64,000 nucleotides of DNA from Nevskia sp. (GCA_021732745.1 JAKFUK010000001.1:322931-386930); one strand, 5' to 3'; counted from the first letter of the stretch, positions 39,537-48,460 are shown. The notes: generated by a model from the sequence alone, not told the origin. Numbers and translations are program-made.

Positions 39537-40115
39537 TCAGCGCGACCAGCGCTTGACCAGCCGATCGAGCACCAGATACGGATAGTCCGGCTTGCCGATG
39601 GAACCGTTGTAGCGCGCTAAAGCCTTGATGTAATTGTTCTTTTCTTTTCCCAGATAGAATTTGAGGATGGTGCAGCCCATGCGCAGATTGGTCGGCGTGT
39701 GGAACAGGTTGTCGCCCGGCTTGCCGATTTCCTCGATCCAGAACGGCATGATCTGCATGTAGCCCAGCGCGCCGACGCTGGACACCGCGAAGCGCTCGAA
39801 GCGCGATTCGACGTCGATAGTGGCCAACACCAGTTCCGGCGACACGCCCGCCCGGGTCGCTTCGGCATGCAGCAGGCGCAGGAAGCGCAGCCGCACCGCG
39901 ACATCCGGCATCGCTTTCGGAGCGTGTCTGGCGATGCGGGCCGACATGTCGCTCAGCCAGATTTCCGCCAGTGCCGGATCGTCGAAACTGGTCGCCGATT
40001 CGATCGCCTGCTTCATCAAGGCGCGCAGTTCCGGCTCGGGTGCGCGGGTCGGGGCGGCGCTGACGGCCGTACTCAGCAGAAGGCTGGCAGCGATGAGGAA
40101 CGGCCGACCGATCAT
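39537..40115 (-). CDS. Lytic murein transglycosylase, SLT domain (periplasmic)
   Basis: A 192-residue enzyme with a signal peptide (MIGRPFLIAASLLLSTAVSA). The SLT core is VLATIDVESRFERFAVSSVG with the catalytic Glu in ESRF, then ALGYMQIMPFW and NLRMGCTILKFYLG and ALARYNGSIG, the usual four blocks. It cleaves the glycan strands of peptidoglycan. The stop is nine bases from the convergent lipoprotein stop. The start overlaps the vapC stop by four bases, an odd coupling between a toxin-antitoxin module and a cell-wall gene. Confidence 0.9.
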   Translation of the reverse strand: MIGRPFLIAASLLLSTAVSAAPTRAPEPELRALMKQAIESATSFDDPALAEIWLSDMSARIARHAPKAMPDVAVRLRFLRLLHAEATRAGVSPELVLATIDVESRFERFAVSSVGALGYMQIMPFWIEEIGKPGDNLFHTPTNLRMGCTILKFYLGKEKNNYIKALARYNGSIGKPDYPYLVLDRLVKRWSR

Positions 40116-40516
40116 GGCATCGTCCAGCTTTCGACCCTCAGGCCGGGAACCCGCCGGAATTCGCCGAGGTTGCCGGTGATCAGGATGGCGTCGAGGGACA
40201 AGGCGTGTGCGGCAATCAACAGGTCATTGGGGCCGATTTCCTGGCCCTGCTGACGAAGGAAAAGTCGAAGCGGCCCATAGATCGCAGCGGCGGCCGCGTC
40301 GAAATCCCGAATCTCGCAGCGCTGCGCCAGTTCGAGAATCTGCTGCCGGCCACGCGGCGCCTGGCTGGTCATGGCCTGCCCGAATTCAAGCTCGGCGAGC
40401 ACGATGCTGGACAGCACAAGCGGCGCGTTGCCCGCCCGTATCAGATGGTCGGCAACCGCCCCGCTGCGTCGACGCATGATGTCGATGCAGACGCAGGTAT
40501 CGAGCAGCAGCAACAC
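40112..40516 (-). CDS. vapC: VapC-family PIN-domain ribonuclease toxin
   Basis: A 134-residue PIN-domain toxin. The acidic residues are in LLLDTCVCIDIM (Asp near residue 6), ELEFGQ (Glu about 43), GPNDLLIAAHAL (Asp about 97) and ILITGNLGEF; this set binds magnesium at the active site. VapC toxins cleave tRNA or rRNA. It lies three bases after vapB and overlaps the start of the transglycosylase gene. All four acidic positions look intact. Confidence 0.9.
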   Translation of the reverse strand: MLLLLDTCVCIDIMRRRSGAVADHLIRAGNAPLVLSSIVLAELEFGQAMTSQAPRGRQQILELAQRCEIRDFDAAAAAIYGPLRLFLRQQGQEIGPNDLLIAAHALSLDAILITGNLGEFRRVPGLRVESWTMP

Positions 40517-40519
40517 GGG

Positions 40520-40768
40520 TCAGAACTCGACGTCACGCTCCGAGCCCGGCGGGAAATCAGGGATGTCGTTCGGGAAATCGTCGCCAAGTCTCGGCGCGTT
40601 CGCGAAATAGTCCGCCCAGGTCTTGTATTGACGGACCCGCTTCGGCGTCAGGATCAGACGATCACCATCGCGTTCGACAGTGACTTCGTCACAATCGAAA
40701 CGGTAATCCTTGGGAATGCGCACGGCCTGACTGCGGCCGGTGGTGAAAACCTTGGCGGTGGCAGTCAT
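40520..40768 (-). CDS. vapB: VapB-family antitoxin
   Basis: An 82-residue AbrB/SpoVT-type antitoxin: TAKVFTTGRSQAVRIPKDYRF at the N-terminus is the swapped-hairpin DNA-binding motif of VapB, and the acidic C-terminus (PNDIPDFPPGSERDVEF) is the toxin-binding tail. It probably represses its own promoter. The open frame extends upstream, but ATG 40766-40768 matches the family N-terminus. Confidence 0.88.
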   Translation of the reverse strand: MTATAKVFTTGRSQAVRIPKDYRFDCDEVTVERDGDRLILTPKRVRQYKTWADYFANAPRLGDDFPNDIPDFPPGSERDVEF

Positions 40769-40822
40769 GATCGGCTCCAGATGGTGATATACGGCAGTGC
40801 CGATATCGTACGCCAGCGCGTC

Positions 40823-40911
40823 ACAGGGTGGGCAGGCTTGACCTGCCCACGCGGTGCGCAACCGTCGGACGACTGCGAATCGGTGGGCAAGCGAAGCCTG
40901 CCCACCCTGCG
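40823..40911. repeat. Palindromic intergenic repeat, family A copy 3
   Basis: Starts ACAGGGTGGGCAGGCTTGAC and ends GCCTGCCCACCCTGC, with the GAATCGGTGGGCA core of copy 1 in the same orientation. It ends directly at the proS stop codon region. Confidence 0.82.
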
Positions 40912-40912
40912 G

Positions 40913-42619
40913 CTACGCCAGCTTTTCGAGCACCGCTGCGGTCGTTGCCGGAATCATCTCGGCGGTGGCGGCATCGCGGCGCTTGTACTCGAATTGCTGT
41001 GTGGCCAGGCCCTTGGCACCGATGATGACGCGGTGCGGAATGCCGATCAGGTCCGCGTCCTTGAACATCTCGCCAGGGCGCAGGCCGCGATCGTCGATGG
41101 CGGTGTCGACGCCGGCCGCGAGCAGCTCGGCGTAAAGGCTTTCGGCCGCCGCCTTCACGGCTGCGGCGGTATCGGCCTTGTCCAGCCCGATCGGGCAGAC
41201 GATCACCCGGAACGGTGCAATGGCATCCGGCCAGAGGATGCCGTTGGCGTCGTTGCGCTGCTCGATCACCGCCGCCACCATGCGCGACACGCCGATGCCG
41301 TAGCAGCCCATTTCCGGGGTCACCGGCTGCTGGTTTTCGTCAAGCACGGTCACACCCATCGCCTTCGTGTACTTCTTGCCGAGCTGGAAGATGTGGCCGC
41401 CTTCGATGCCGCGGAACAGCTTGATGGTGCCGATGCCGTCGGGGCTGGGATCGCCTTCGGCGATCATGCGCAGGTCGGCAGCCTCCGGTTCGGCGGCATC
41501 GCGGCCCCAGTTGGCACCGCTGACATGAAAGCCGGCTTCGTTGGCCCCACTGACGAAATCGCTGAGCGCTGCCGCCGCATGATCAGCAATCACCGCCACC
41601 TTGTCGGCGATCGGCCCGAGAAAGCCCGGCACGCAGCCGAACGCGGCCTGAATGTCGGCGTCTGTCGCCAAAGTCAGCGGTGCGGCGATCTTCGGATGAT
41701 TTTCGGCCTTGATGGCATTGAGTTCGTGGTCGCCACGGAGGGCCAGTGCCACCAGCCCGCCTTCCGCGCCTTTGACCACGATCAGCTTGAGCGTGCGCGC
41801 CAGCGGCAGCTTGAGCAGCTTGGCGACGTCCTCGCAGGTCTTCTGATACGGCGTCGCGACCTTGGCCAGTGCTTCCGTCGCCGCAGCATGGGCCGGCTGC
41901 GCCAGGGTTTCCGCCGCCTCGACATTGGCCGCGTAATCCCCCGCATCACTGACCGCCAGCAAGTCTTCACCCGCCTGCGCCAGGATGTGGAATTCCTCGG
42001 TCCTGGAGCCGCCAATGGCACCGCCGTCGGCCTTGACGATGCGGAAATCGACACCGACACGGGTGAAGATCTTCGAATAGGCCGCCCGCATGTTGTCGTA
42101 CTCGGCCGCCAGCGAAGCGGCATCCATGTGGAAGCTGTAGGCGTCCTTCATGATGAATTCGCGGGCCCGCATGACGCCGAAGCGCGGCCGGCGTTCGTCG
42201 CGGAACTTGGTCTGAATCTGGTAGTAATTCACCGGCAACTGCCGGTAACTGCGCAGATCCTGACGAACGTGGAAAGTGATCACTTCCTCGTGCGTGGGGC
42301 CGTAGCAGTAGTCGTTTTTGTGCCGATCCGTCAGGCGCAGCATCTCGTCGCCCATCACCTGCCAGCGGCCGGATTCCTGCCACAGCTCGGCCGGGTGGAC
42401 GCTGGGCATCAGCACTTCGGCGGCACCGGCGCGGTTCATTTCCTCGCGCACGATGGTTTCGATCTTCTTCAGCACGCGCAGGCCGATCGGCATCCAAGAG
42501 TACAGGCCGGAGCCGAGCTGACGGATGAAGCCGCCGCGCAGCATCAGCTGATGGCTGACGATGGCCGCATCGGAGGGCGTTTCCTTGGAAGTCGACAGCG
42601 GGAAGCGGGACAGGCGCAT
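40913..42619 (-). CDS. proS: Prolyl-tRNA synthetase, bacterial type with INS editing domain
   Basis: A 568-residue class II synthetase that charges tRNA-Pro. The N-terminal [18 protein letters not shown] and class II motif 1 region ([19 protein letters not shown]), motif 2 ([28 protein letters not shown]) and motif 3 ([14 protein letters not shown]) are all present. Between motifs 2 and 3 lies the YbaK-like editing insertion (residues about 230-390), with the lysine-containing [11 protein letters not shown]. Start at ATG 42617-42619; the frame upstream is not conserved. Confidence 0.96.
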   Translation of the reverse strand: MRLSRFPLSTSKETPSDAAIVSHQLMLRGGFIRQLGSGLYSWMPIGLRVLKKIETIVREEMNRAGAAEVLMPSVHPAELWQESGRWQVMGDEMLRLTDRHKNDYCYGPTHEEVITFHVRQDLRSYRQLPVNYYQIQTKFRDERRPRFGVMRAREFIMKDAYSFHMDAASLAAEYDNMRAAYSKIFTRVGVDFRIVKADGGAIGGSRTEEFHILAQAGEDLLAVSDAGDYAANVEAAETLAQPAHAAATEALAKVATPYQKTCEDVAKLLKLPLARTLKLIVVKGAEGGLVALALRGDHELNAIKAENHPKIAAPLTLATDADIQAAFGCVPGFLGPIADKVAVIADHAAAALSDFVSGANEAGFHVSGANWGRDAAEPEAADLRMIAEGDPSPDGIGTIKLFRGIEGGHIFQLGKKYTKAMGVTVLDENQQPVTPEMGCYGIGVSRMVAAVIEQRNDANGILWPDAIAPFRVIVCPIGLDKADTAAAVKAAAESLYAELLAAGVDTAIDDRGLRPGEMFKDADLIGIPHRVIIGAKGLATQQFEYKRRDAATAEMIPATTAAVLEKLA

Positions 42620-42678
42620 GGGCAGTTGTGCGGGGATAGACCGGCACGGATTGTAGCGTTCACGGGACAACAGAGGCT

Positions 42679-42773
42679 GATCTCACGCAGAGAACGCAAA
42701 GCCCGGCAAAAACGTCTCTTGAAAGCTTTTGCTTTGTTTTTCTCCGCGCTCTTTGCGTTCTCTGCGTGAGATC
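42679..42773. repeat. Palindromic repeat, family B copy 1 (CACGCAGAGAACGCA)
   Basis: GATCTCACGCAGAGAACGCA(AAG) at 42679-42701 pairs exactly with its inverse at 42751-42773. A longer relative lies at 57262-57360 between fadA and fadB. It may form a strong hairpin between proS and the crotonase gene. Confidence 0.88.
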
Positions 42774-42780
42774 CAGCTTC

Positions 42781-43584
42781 TCAGCGCCCCTTGAAATCCG
42801 CTGCGCGCCGCTCGACGAACGAAGCCACGCCTTCCTTGACGTCGTCACTGCCCATGATCGGCGCGAGATCCTTGACCAGACGGTCGATGGCCTTCTGATC
42901 GCCGTGTTCGATGGCGATGCGCGAGGACTTGAGCGACGCATAGACGCCCAGCGGTGCCTGCGCAGCCACCCGCTCGGCGATCGCCAGCCCGCGCTCGAAC
43001 TGCTGGCCAGCTACCACCACTTCCTGCACCAGTCCGATGCGCAGCGCTTCCGCCGCGTTGAACTCGTCGCCGGTCAGCAGGTACTTCTGGGCGTTGCCCC
43101 AGCCGAATTCCTGAACCATGCGCACCGTTGCGCCACCCACCGCGTAGATGCCGCGCTTCACTTCGATCTGGCCGAAGCGGCAATCGTCCGCCGCCACGCG
43201 GATATCGGCGGCCAGCGCCAGTTCGATCGCCACCGTGTAGCAGATGCCATGCATCGCGAAGATGATCGGCTTGGAGACACGCTTTTCCGGGATCAAGCCG
43301 AAGGGATCTCGCTCGTGGTCGGCAAGATCGGGCCACTGGCCGGATGAAAAGGCCGGCGTCCACTTCGGCAGATCGAGCCCAGCCGTGAAGTGCTTGCCAT
43401 TGGCGTAGACCAGCGCGCAACGCAGTTCCGGATCGGTATCGAGCAGGCCATACGCCGCCGCGAGCTGATGGTGCATGTCCAGATCGAAGGCGTTGTACTT
43501 CTCCGGCCGGTTGAAAGCGATCAGCAGCACATGGCCGCGGCGTTCGGCGAGGATTTTCGGGGCGGCGGCGGCGACTTCGGTCAT
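42781..43584 (-). CDS. Enoyl-CoA hydratase/isomerase family protein (crotonase)
   Basis: A 267-residue crotonase-fold enzyme acting on acyl-CoA. The fold pattern is visible: LIAFNRPEKYNAFDLDMH near residue 20, ANGKHFTAGLDLPKW as the first oxyanion-hole loop, and MHGICYTVAIELALAADIRVA as the second. Glu residues in AIELALAA and QIEVKRGIY are possible catalytic groups. Which acyl chain or which crotonase reaction (hydration, isomerisation, decarboxylation) cannot be read. I start at ATG 43582-43584. A related but distinct crotonase is at 53196. Confidence 0.85.
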   Translation of the reverse strand: MTEVAAAAPKILAERRGHVLLIAFNRPEKYNAFDLDMHHQLAAAYGLLDTDPELRCALVYANGKHFTAGLDLPKWTPAFSSGQWPDLADHERDPFGLIPEKRVSKPIIFAMHGICYTVAIELALAADIRVAADDCRFGQIEVKRGIYAVGGATVRMVQEFGWGNAQKYLLTGDEFNAAEALRIGLVQEVVVAGQQFERGLAIAERVAAQAPLGVYASLKSSRIAIEHGDQKAIDRLVKDLAPIMGSDDVKEGVASFVERRAADFKGR

Positions 43585-43650
43585 GTCAGCTCCTCTTGCG
43601 GTTCTTGTTGTGAACAATCGTTCCGCCATTCTGCCAGCATGCCAGCCGTT

Positions 43651-44037
43651 TCAGGCTTCGACGTCGAGTTCCTGCTCGACGATCGCACCCGCAATCACCC
43701 ACCAGCCGCGCAACTGCAAGACGCCCTTGATCGCCAGCGAGGCGGTCAGGCGCAGCAGTTCCGGGTGATCGGCGAAGTCCTCGGCGAGCGGCGGGTTCGG
43801 CAGCTCCGGGCGGTGCCGGTACAGCGCCCAGACCCGCTTGCCATGCTGGCGCAGCATCGTCTGCATGTCGGCGACCGATGCGCCTTCGTTGATCGGCATC
43901 CAGCCGTTGGGGGCGCTGCCCTCGCCTTCGTCGGCGACCACCGCACTCAGGAACGGCGCGGTCGCGATCTGCGCTTCGTGCAGCAGGCGGATCGCGAAGC
44001 GGCGCGGGATCAGGATCGGGATGGTTGGCGTTGGCAT
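43651..44037 (-). CDS. JAMM/M67-like protein with degraded metal motif, next to moeB
   Basis: A 128-residue protein. Its layout (RFAIRLLHEAQIA, then MQTMLRQHGKRVWALYRHRPELPNPPLAEDF, ending LRGWWVIAGAIVEQELDVE) matches the JAMM/Mov34 M67 family commonly found beside moeB, where the active site is His-x-His-(10)-Asp after a Glu. Here the HSHP core reads RHRP, and the Ser-x-x-Asp part reads LAEDF, so the zinc ligands are partly lost and it may be inactive. A structural role with MoeB is inference. Start chosen at ATG 44035-44037; the stop is 11 bases from the moeB stop on the same strand. Confidence 0.6.
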   Translation of the reverse strand: MPTPTIPILIPRRFAIRLLHEAQIATAPFLSAVVADEGEGSAPNGWMPINEGASVADMQTMLRQHGKRVWALYRHRPELPNPPLAEDFADHPELLRLTASLAIKGVLQLRGWWVIAGAIVEQELDVEA

Positions 44038-44048
44038 CTTGTTGTCGT

Positions 44049-44780
44049 TCAGGTTGGGTTGCCGCATACGCGGCAGTCGGCGTCGCGAGCAATGGCGAGA
44101 CCGCGCCACGACAGTTTGCCCGCATCCCAGAGGTGCAGGCGGGCGCTGTCATCGCCGATGCCGAGCAGCAACTTCATCGCCAGCAGCGCCTGCATCGCGC
44201 CGATCACGCCGACCACCGGGCCAAGCACGCCGGCCTCCTCGCAGGTTTCGGCGGCTTCCCCACCCTCGCCGAACAGGCAGGCGTAGCAGGGGCCGCCGGG
44301 CAGGAACAAGGCGATCTGGCCCTCGAAGCGGATCGCCGCCCCCGAAACCAGCGGCTTGCGGGCGGCGACGCAGGCGCGGTTGACGGCGAAACGGGTCGGG
44401 AAATTGTCCGAGCAGTCGAGCACCACGTCGGCTTCGCGGATCGCGGCGAGCAGGCTGACTTCGTCGAGCGGCCCTGGCCGGGTTTCGATGCTGCATTCGG
44501 GGTTCAGGGCGCGCAGGTTGTCGGCGGCGGCGTCGAGCTTGGGCCTTCCCAGATCGGTGTTCCGGTAGACGATCTGCCGTTGCAGGTTCGAGCGCTCGAC
44601 GTGGTCGCGGTCGCTGAGGATCAGGCGGCCGATGCCGGCCCCGGCGAGATACAGGCTGGCCGGCGCGCCGAGACCGCCGACACCGATGATCAGCACGGTC
44701 GAATCGCGCAGCAGGCTCTGACCGTTGACGCCGACTTCGCGCAGGATCACCTGACGGCTGTAGCGGGCGTAGTCGCTCAT
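44049..44780 (-). CDS. moeB: MoeB/ThiF-family ubiquitin-like-protein adenylyltransferase
   Basis: A 243-residue E1-like enzyme that adenylates the C-terminus of MoaD or ThiS for sulfur transfer in molybdopterin or thiamine synthesis. The ATP-binding glycine loop is IIGVGGLGAPASLYLAGAG, followed by SDRDHVERSNLQRQIVY. Two CxxC zinc pairs are present (CYAC and CRVC) and the ETCEEAGVLGP loop holds the conserved cysteine. Overlaps the prmC stop by four bases and is followed by the JAMM-like gene. Confidence 0.92.
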   Translation of the reverse strand: MSDYARYSRQVILREVGVNGQSLLRDSTVLIIGVGGLGAPASLYLAGAGIGRLILSDRDHVERSNLQRQIVYRNTDLGRPKLDAAADNLRALNPECSIETRPGPLDEVSLLAAIREADVVLDCSDNFPTRFAVNRACVAARKPLVSGAAIRFEGQIALFLPGGPCYACLFGEGGEAAETCEEAGVLGPVVGVIGAMQALLAMKLLLGIGDDSARLHLWDAGKLSWRGLAIARDADCRVCGNPT

Positions 44781-45853
44781 GGCTTCTGGCCGCCGGTGAC
44801 TCGGTCGTTGTTGCCGAAATCCTTGCGGGTTTCGATCTTCACGAATCCGGCGCTTTCGAGCAGTGCGCGGACGGCAGCGCCCTGATCGTGGCCGTGTTCC
44901 AGCAGCAGCCAGCCGCCAGCATTCAGATGCTGCGCGGCGTCGCGGATGATTTCGCGGACCGCGTCGAGGCCGTCGGGGCCGGAAGTCAGGGCGAGGCGGG
45001 GTTCGTAGCGCAGCGCGGCTAGATGTTCATCGCCTTCAGCGATGTACGGCGGGTTGCTGACGATCAAATCAAATAGCGCGCTGGTCTCCCCTCTCCCACC
45101 GGGAGAGGGGCTGGGGGTGAGGGACTCCGGTGCGACAGAGCGCTCAGTTTCAGCGGAGTCCCTCACCCAACCCTCTCCCGGGGGGAGAGGGCTTTTGCGC
45201 ACGCCTTCGAACCAGGAAGCGCGCAGGAATTCGACATTGCTGACGCCGTTCAACCGCGCGTTCTCCCGAGCCACATCGAGCGAGGCCTCGGACACATCGG
45301 TAGCCGTGACACGCGCATCAAGGCGCTCGCTGGCGATTGCCAAGGCGATCGCGCCGCTGCCGGTGCCGAGGTCGAGGACGTAGGGCGGCCCTCGGCCGCC
45401 GCTGTCGGTCGGATCGGCGGGCGTGGCCCGCCCTACGATGGGAAGTTGCTTCGGGAGAACCGAAATCGCCCACTCCACCAGCGTCTCGGTATCCGCCCGA
45501 GGAATCAGCACGGCGGTATCAACCGCCAGTTCCAGCGTCCAGAAGCCCTGCCGGCCGACGATGTAGGCAACCGGCTCGCCACCCTTGCGGCGCTCGATGC
45601 AAGAGGCATAGCGCAAAACGGTCGCGACTTCGATCGTGTCCTCATGGCGCAACCGCAGTTGCGAGCGGTCGACGACGAGCCGCGCCGCCAGCAGCATTTC
45701 GGCATCGGCCCGGGCGCTGTCGGAATGGCCGACCAGTTCCGCCGCGCCCCAGTTCAGCCAGTCGGCGACCACGCCGGGCGCCAGTCCTTCAGCCGCCTGC
45801 ACCGGACGCAAGCTCGCATCCGACGGCAGCACCGGCGGTGCCGACTCGCTCAT
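44777..45853 (-). CDS. prmC: Release-factor glutamine methyltransferase PrmC, with two repeat-derived insertions
   Basis: A 358-residue SAM-dependent enzyme that methylates the GGQ glutamine of RF1/RF2; E. coli PrmC has 277 residues. The core is intact: [12 protein letters not shown], the SAM motif [14 protein letters not shown], and [12 protein letters not shown] with the catalytic NPPY at about 267-270. Residues about 139-158 ([20 protein letters not shown]) and 218-257 ([18 protein letters not shown] and following) are extra and correspond to DNA palindromes at 45379-45437 and 45086-45195. Start at ATG 45853, overlapping the prfA stop; a longer upstream frame exists but runs through prfA. 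Confidence 0.93.
   Translation of the reverse strand: MSESAPPVLPSDASLRPVQAAEGLAPGVVADWLNWGAAELVGHSDSARADAEMLLAARLVVDRSQLRLRHEDTIEVATVLRYASCIERRKGGEPVAYIVGRQGFWTLELAVDTAVLIPRADTETLVEWAISVLPKQLPIVGRATPADPTDSGGRGPPYVLDLGTGSGAIALAIASERLDARVTATDVSEASLDVARENARLNGVSNVEFLRASWFEGVRKSPLPPGEGWVRDSAETERSVAPESLTPSPSPGGRGETSALFDLIVSNPPYIAEGDEHLAALRYEPRLALTSGPDGLDAVREIIRDAAQHLNAGGWLLLEHGHDQGAAVRALLESAGFVKIETRKDFGNNDRVTGGQKP
45086..45195. repeat. Palindromic repeat inserted in-frame in prmC (LPPGEG type)
   Basis: CTCTCCCACCGGGAGAGGGG leads into GGTGAGGGACTCCG, which pairs with CGGAGTCCCTCACCCAACCC and CTCTCCCGGGGGGAGAGG. On the coding (minus) strand it is read through as about 38 residues beginning [13 protein letters not shown] and ending [11 protein letters not shown]. 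Confidence 0.85.
45379..45437. repeat. Second palindromic repeat inserted in-frame in prmC (GGRGPPY type)
   Basis: CGTAGGGCGGCCCTCGGCCG at one end pairs with CGTGGCCCGCCCTACG at the other. Read on the minus strand as [19 protein letters not shown] immediately before the SAM-binding motif. Confidence 0.85.
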
Positions 45854-46938
45854 CCCTGATCGCCAAGACTGGCCATCAGCTCCGCCTGGTGTTCGGCGAG
45901 CAGCGGCTTGATGACGCCGTCGAGTTCCCCGGCAATCACCTTGTCGAGTTGGTACAGCGTCAGGTTGATGCGGTGATCGGTGACCCGGCCTTGCGGGAAG
46001 TTGTAGGTGCGGATGCGCTCTGAACGGTCGCCAGAGCCGACCAGCTTCTTGCGCGTCGCCGCCATCTCGCTGTCCTGCTTGCTGCGTTCGGCATCGAGCA
46101 GTCTTGACGCCAGCAGGCTCATCGCCTTGGCGCGGTTCTTGTGCTGGCTGCGTTCTTCCTGGCATTCGACGACCACGCCGCTCGGAATATGGGTGATGCG
46201 GATCGCCGATTCGGTCTTGTTGACGTGCTGGCCACCGGCGCCGGACGAGCGATAGGTGTCGACTTTCAGATCAGACGGGTTGATGTCGATCGCCTGCGCT
46301 TCCTCGATTTCCGGCAGCACGGCGACGGTCGCGGCCGATGTATGGATGCGCCCCTGCGCCTCGGTTTCCGGCACACGCTGCACGCGATGAGCGCCACTTT
46401 CGAACTTGAGCCGCGAATAGGCACCGAAGCCGGCGATCCGGGAAATGATTTCCTTGAAGCCGCCGTGCTCGCCGTCGTTGGCCGATAGCACTTCCAGCGC
46501 CCAGCCCTGCGCTTCCGCGTACTTCTGGTACATGCGGAACAGGTCGCCCGCGAAGATCGCCGCTTCGTCGCCGCCGGTGCCGGCGCGGATTTCGAGAAAG
46601 ACGTTGCTGCTGTCGAGCGGGTCCTTCGGCACCAGGAAACCTTCCAGCTCGGTCTGCAAGGCGTCCCGCTTGCCGTGCAGGGCCGGGAGATCGGCGTCGG
46701 CCAGCGCGCGCATCTCCGGATCGCTGTCGGCCTGCAGCAGTTCCAGACCTTCGATCTCGTCGAGCGCGGCGCGCAATGCGTCATAGGCGTCGACCACCGG
46801 CCCGAGTGCTGCGTATTCCTGCGACAGGCGGCGGAACTTGTCGGAGTCGCCGAGCACTTCAGGCGACGACAGTTCACCGGCGATATCGGCGCGACGCTCG
46901 GCGAGCGCTTCGATCTTGCGCAGCAGGCTGGGCTTCAT
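45850..46938 (-). CDS. prfA: Peptide chain release factor 1
   Basis: A 362-residue class I release factor reading UAA and UAG. The peptidyl-hydrolysis motif GGQ is in [11 protein letters not shown], and the codon-reading tripeptide is PET in [19 protein letters not shown] (PxT type; E. coli has PAT). Domains: N-terminal coiled segment (1-100), then codon-recognition and GGQ domains. The upstream hemA is 120 bases away with a palindrome between. It overlaps prmC, whose product methylates the GGQ of this protein. Confidence 0.96.
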   Translation of the reverse strand: MKPSLLRKIEALAERRADIAGELSSPEVLGDSDKFRRLSQEYAALGPVVDAYDALRAALDEIEGLELLQADSDPEMRALADADLPALHGKRDALQTELEGFLVPKDPLDSSNVFLEIRAGTGGDEAAIFAGDLFRMYQKYAEAQGWALEVLSANDGEHGGFKEIISRIAGFGAYSRLKFESGAHRVQRVPETEAQGRIHTSAATVAVLPEIEEAQAIDINPSDLKVDTYRSSGAGGQHVNKTESAIRITHIPSGVVVECQEERSQHKNRAKAMSLLASRLLDAERSKQDSEMAATRKKLVGSGDRSERIRTYNFPQGRVTDHRINLTLYQLDKVIAGELDGVIKPLLAEHQAELMASLGDQG

Positions 46939-46939
46939 T

Positions 46940-47050
46940 TTCGTGAGGCGTGAGGCGGGAGGGGTGAGGCGTGAACGACAAAAGCATGGCTCAAGTTCGC
47001 TAACGCGACCCGGCTTTACGCCTCACGCTTCTCGCCTCACGCCTCACGAA
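46940..47050. repeat. Inverted repeat between hemA and prfA (CGTGAGGCGTGAGGCG)
   Basis: TTCGTGAGGCGTGAGGCGGG at 46940 onward pairs with CTCGCCTCACGCCTCACGAA ending at 47050, with about 35 imperfect pairs and a 41-base loop. It fills nearly all of the hemA-prfA gap and is another palindromic element with no gene. Confidence 0.85.
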
Positions 47051-47058
47051 CAACCGCC

Positions 47059-48321
47059 TCACAGCTGCTCCATCGGCAGCGCAAACAGCCGCTCCGCCGC
47101 ATCCATCAGCTGCGATTGCTCGACGGCATCGGCCGAGCGCAGCGCCTTGGACGGCGCATGCAGCAGCTTGTTGGTCAGGGTGTCGGCGACGAAGGCCATC
47201 ACCGCTTCCGGGGATTCGCCTTGGCTGAGCTTGCGCGCCGCCTTTTCCAGCACTTCGTCGCGACTGATCCGGGCCTGATCGCGCAGACGGCGGATGGTGA
47301 CGCCGGCGTCGCGGCTGTCCAGCCAGCGCTCGAAGTGGACCGCCTGATCCTCGACCAGCGCTTCGGCCTGCTTCGCCGCGTTTTCGCGCACCTTCATGTT
47401 GCCGGCGATCACCGCTTTCAGATCGTCCAGCGTGTACAGGTAGACATCTTCAAGCGTGCTGATCGCCGGATCGAGATCGCGCGGAATGGCGAGGTCGATC
47501 ATCAGCACCGGCTTGCGACGGCGACGGCCGATGGCCTTGGCCACCGGCTCGCGGCCGAGAATGAAACCGCGCGCCGCCGTGCAGGAAATCACCACATCGG
47601 ATTCCGGCAGGTGGGTGGCGATCTCGTTGAGGCCGATCGCGTAGCCACCGAGCGAATTGGCCAGGGTCTGCGCCTTTTCCAGACTGCGGTTGGCGACCAC
47701 GATGCGGCCGACGCCGTGGGTCTTCAGATGCCGCGCCAGCAGCTGGATGGTTTCGCCGGCGCCGATCAGCAGCACGCTCTGGTCGCGCAGGTCGGTGAAG
47801 ATGTGATTGGCCATCTGCACGGCGGCGTAGGCGATCGACACCGGATGCGCGCCGATCTCGGTTTCGCTGCGCACCAGCTTGGCGACCGAGAACGAGTGCT
47901 GAAACAACCGGTAGAGCACCGGCCCCAGCGACTTCACACCCTGCGCCTGGGCGAACGCGGTCTTCATCTGGCCGAGGATCTGCGGCTCGCCGAGCACCAT
48001 CGAATCAAGGCCGGAAGCGACCCGCAGCGAATGGCGAACGGTGCCGCGATCGCGCAGCACGTAAGCGTGCTTCTCGACCGTGCCGGCCGGTGCCTGGCGC
48101 TCGCGCTGCCACCAGTCGAGCAGGCGCGATTCGTCCTCGGGCGCGGCAACAGCAAAGATTTCGGTGCGGTTGCAGGTCGAAAGGATGGCCGCTTCGCTGA
48201 CGCCGGGCAGCGCCCGCAGGCGCACCAGCGCATCGGGAATCTCGGACGCCGTGAACGCCAGACGCTCGCGCGTTTCGACGGGCGCGGAATGGTGGCTGAG
48301 TCCGAGTGTCAATAAGGCCAT
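47059..48321 (-). CDS. hemA: Glutamyl-tRNA reductase
   Basis: A 420-residue enzyme that reduces glutamyl-tRNA to glutamate-1-semialdehyde, the first step of heme synthesis. The catalytic cysteine is in ILSTCNRTEIFAV (about Cys 50) in the N-terminal domain; VLLIGAGETIQLLARHL begins the NADPH-binding domain and the C-terminal dimerisation helices follow. Start at ATG 48319-48321 (MALLTLGLSHHSAPVE), the conserved HemA beginning; upstream frame is not conserved. Divergent from the TPR lipoprotein gene, the standard hemA-TPR-lolB arrangement. Confidence 0.96.
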   Translation of the reverse strand: MALLTLGLSHHSAPVETRERLAFTASEIPDALVRLRALPGVSEAAILSTCNRTEIFAVAAPEDESRLLDWWQRERQAPAGTVEKHAYVLRDRGTVRHSLRVASGLDSMVLGEPQILGQMKTAFAQAQGVKSLGPVLYRLFQHSFSVAKLVRSETEIGAHPVSIAYAAVQMANHIFTDLRDQSVLLIGAGETIQLLARHLKTHGVGRIVVANRSLEKAQTLANSLGGYAIGLNEIATHLPESDVVISCTAARGFILGREPVAKAIGRRRRKPVLMIDLAIPRDLDPAISTLEDVYLYTLDDLKAVIAGNMKVRENAAKQAEALVEDQAVHFERWLDSRDAGVTIRRLRDQARISRDEVLEKAARKLSQGESPEAVMAFVADTLTNKLLHAPSKALRSADAVEQSQLMDAAERLFALPMEQL

Positions 48322-48460
48322 TGATTTGCAACTGTCACGTTTTGTGGATTTTCCGCGATGCCTCGCCCATGCACAAGCGTCGACGGCCAATTTTCTTTGG
48401 GGCGGCTAGCAGTCGGGACCGCTACAATGCGCCATCGCTTTCACTCGGCCGAATCCCTTC

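Noticed and set aside
40205-42769. 854-residue plus-strand frame
   Set aside because: Antisense to vapBC and proS, with His/Arg/Gly-rich shadow composition.
45862-46165. Longer PrmC start inside prfA
   Set aside because: The N-terminal extension is an out-of-frame reading of prfA; MSESAPP at 45853 overlaps the prfA stop and fits the operon pattern.
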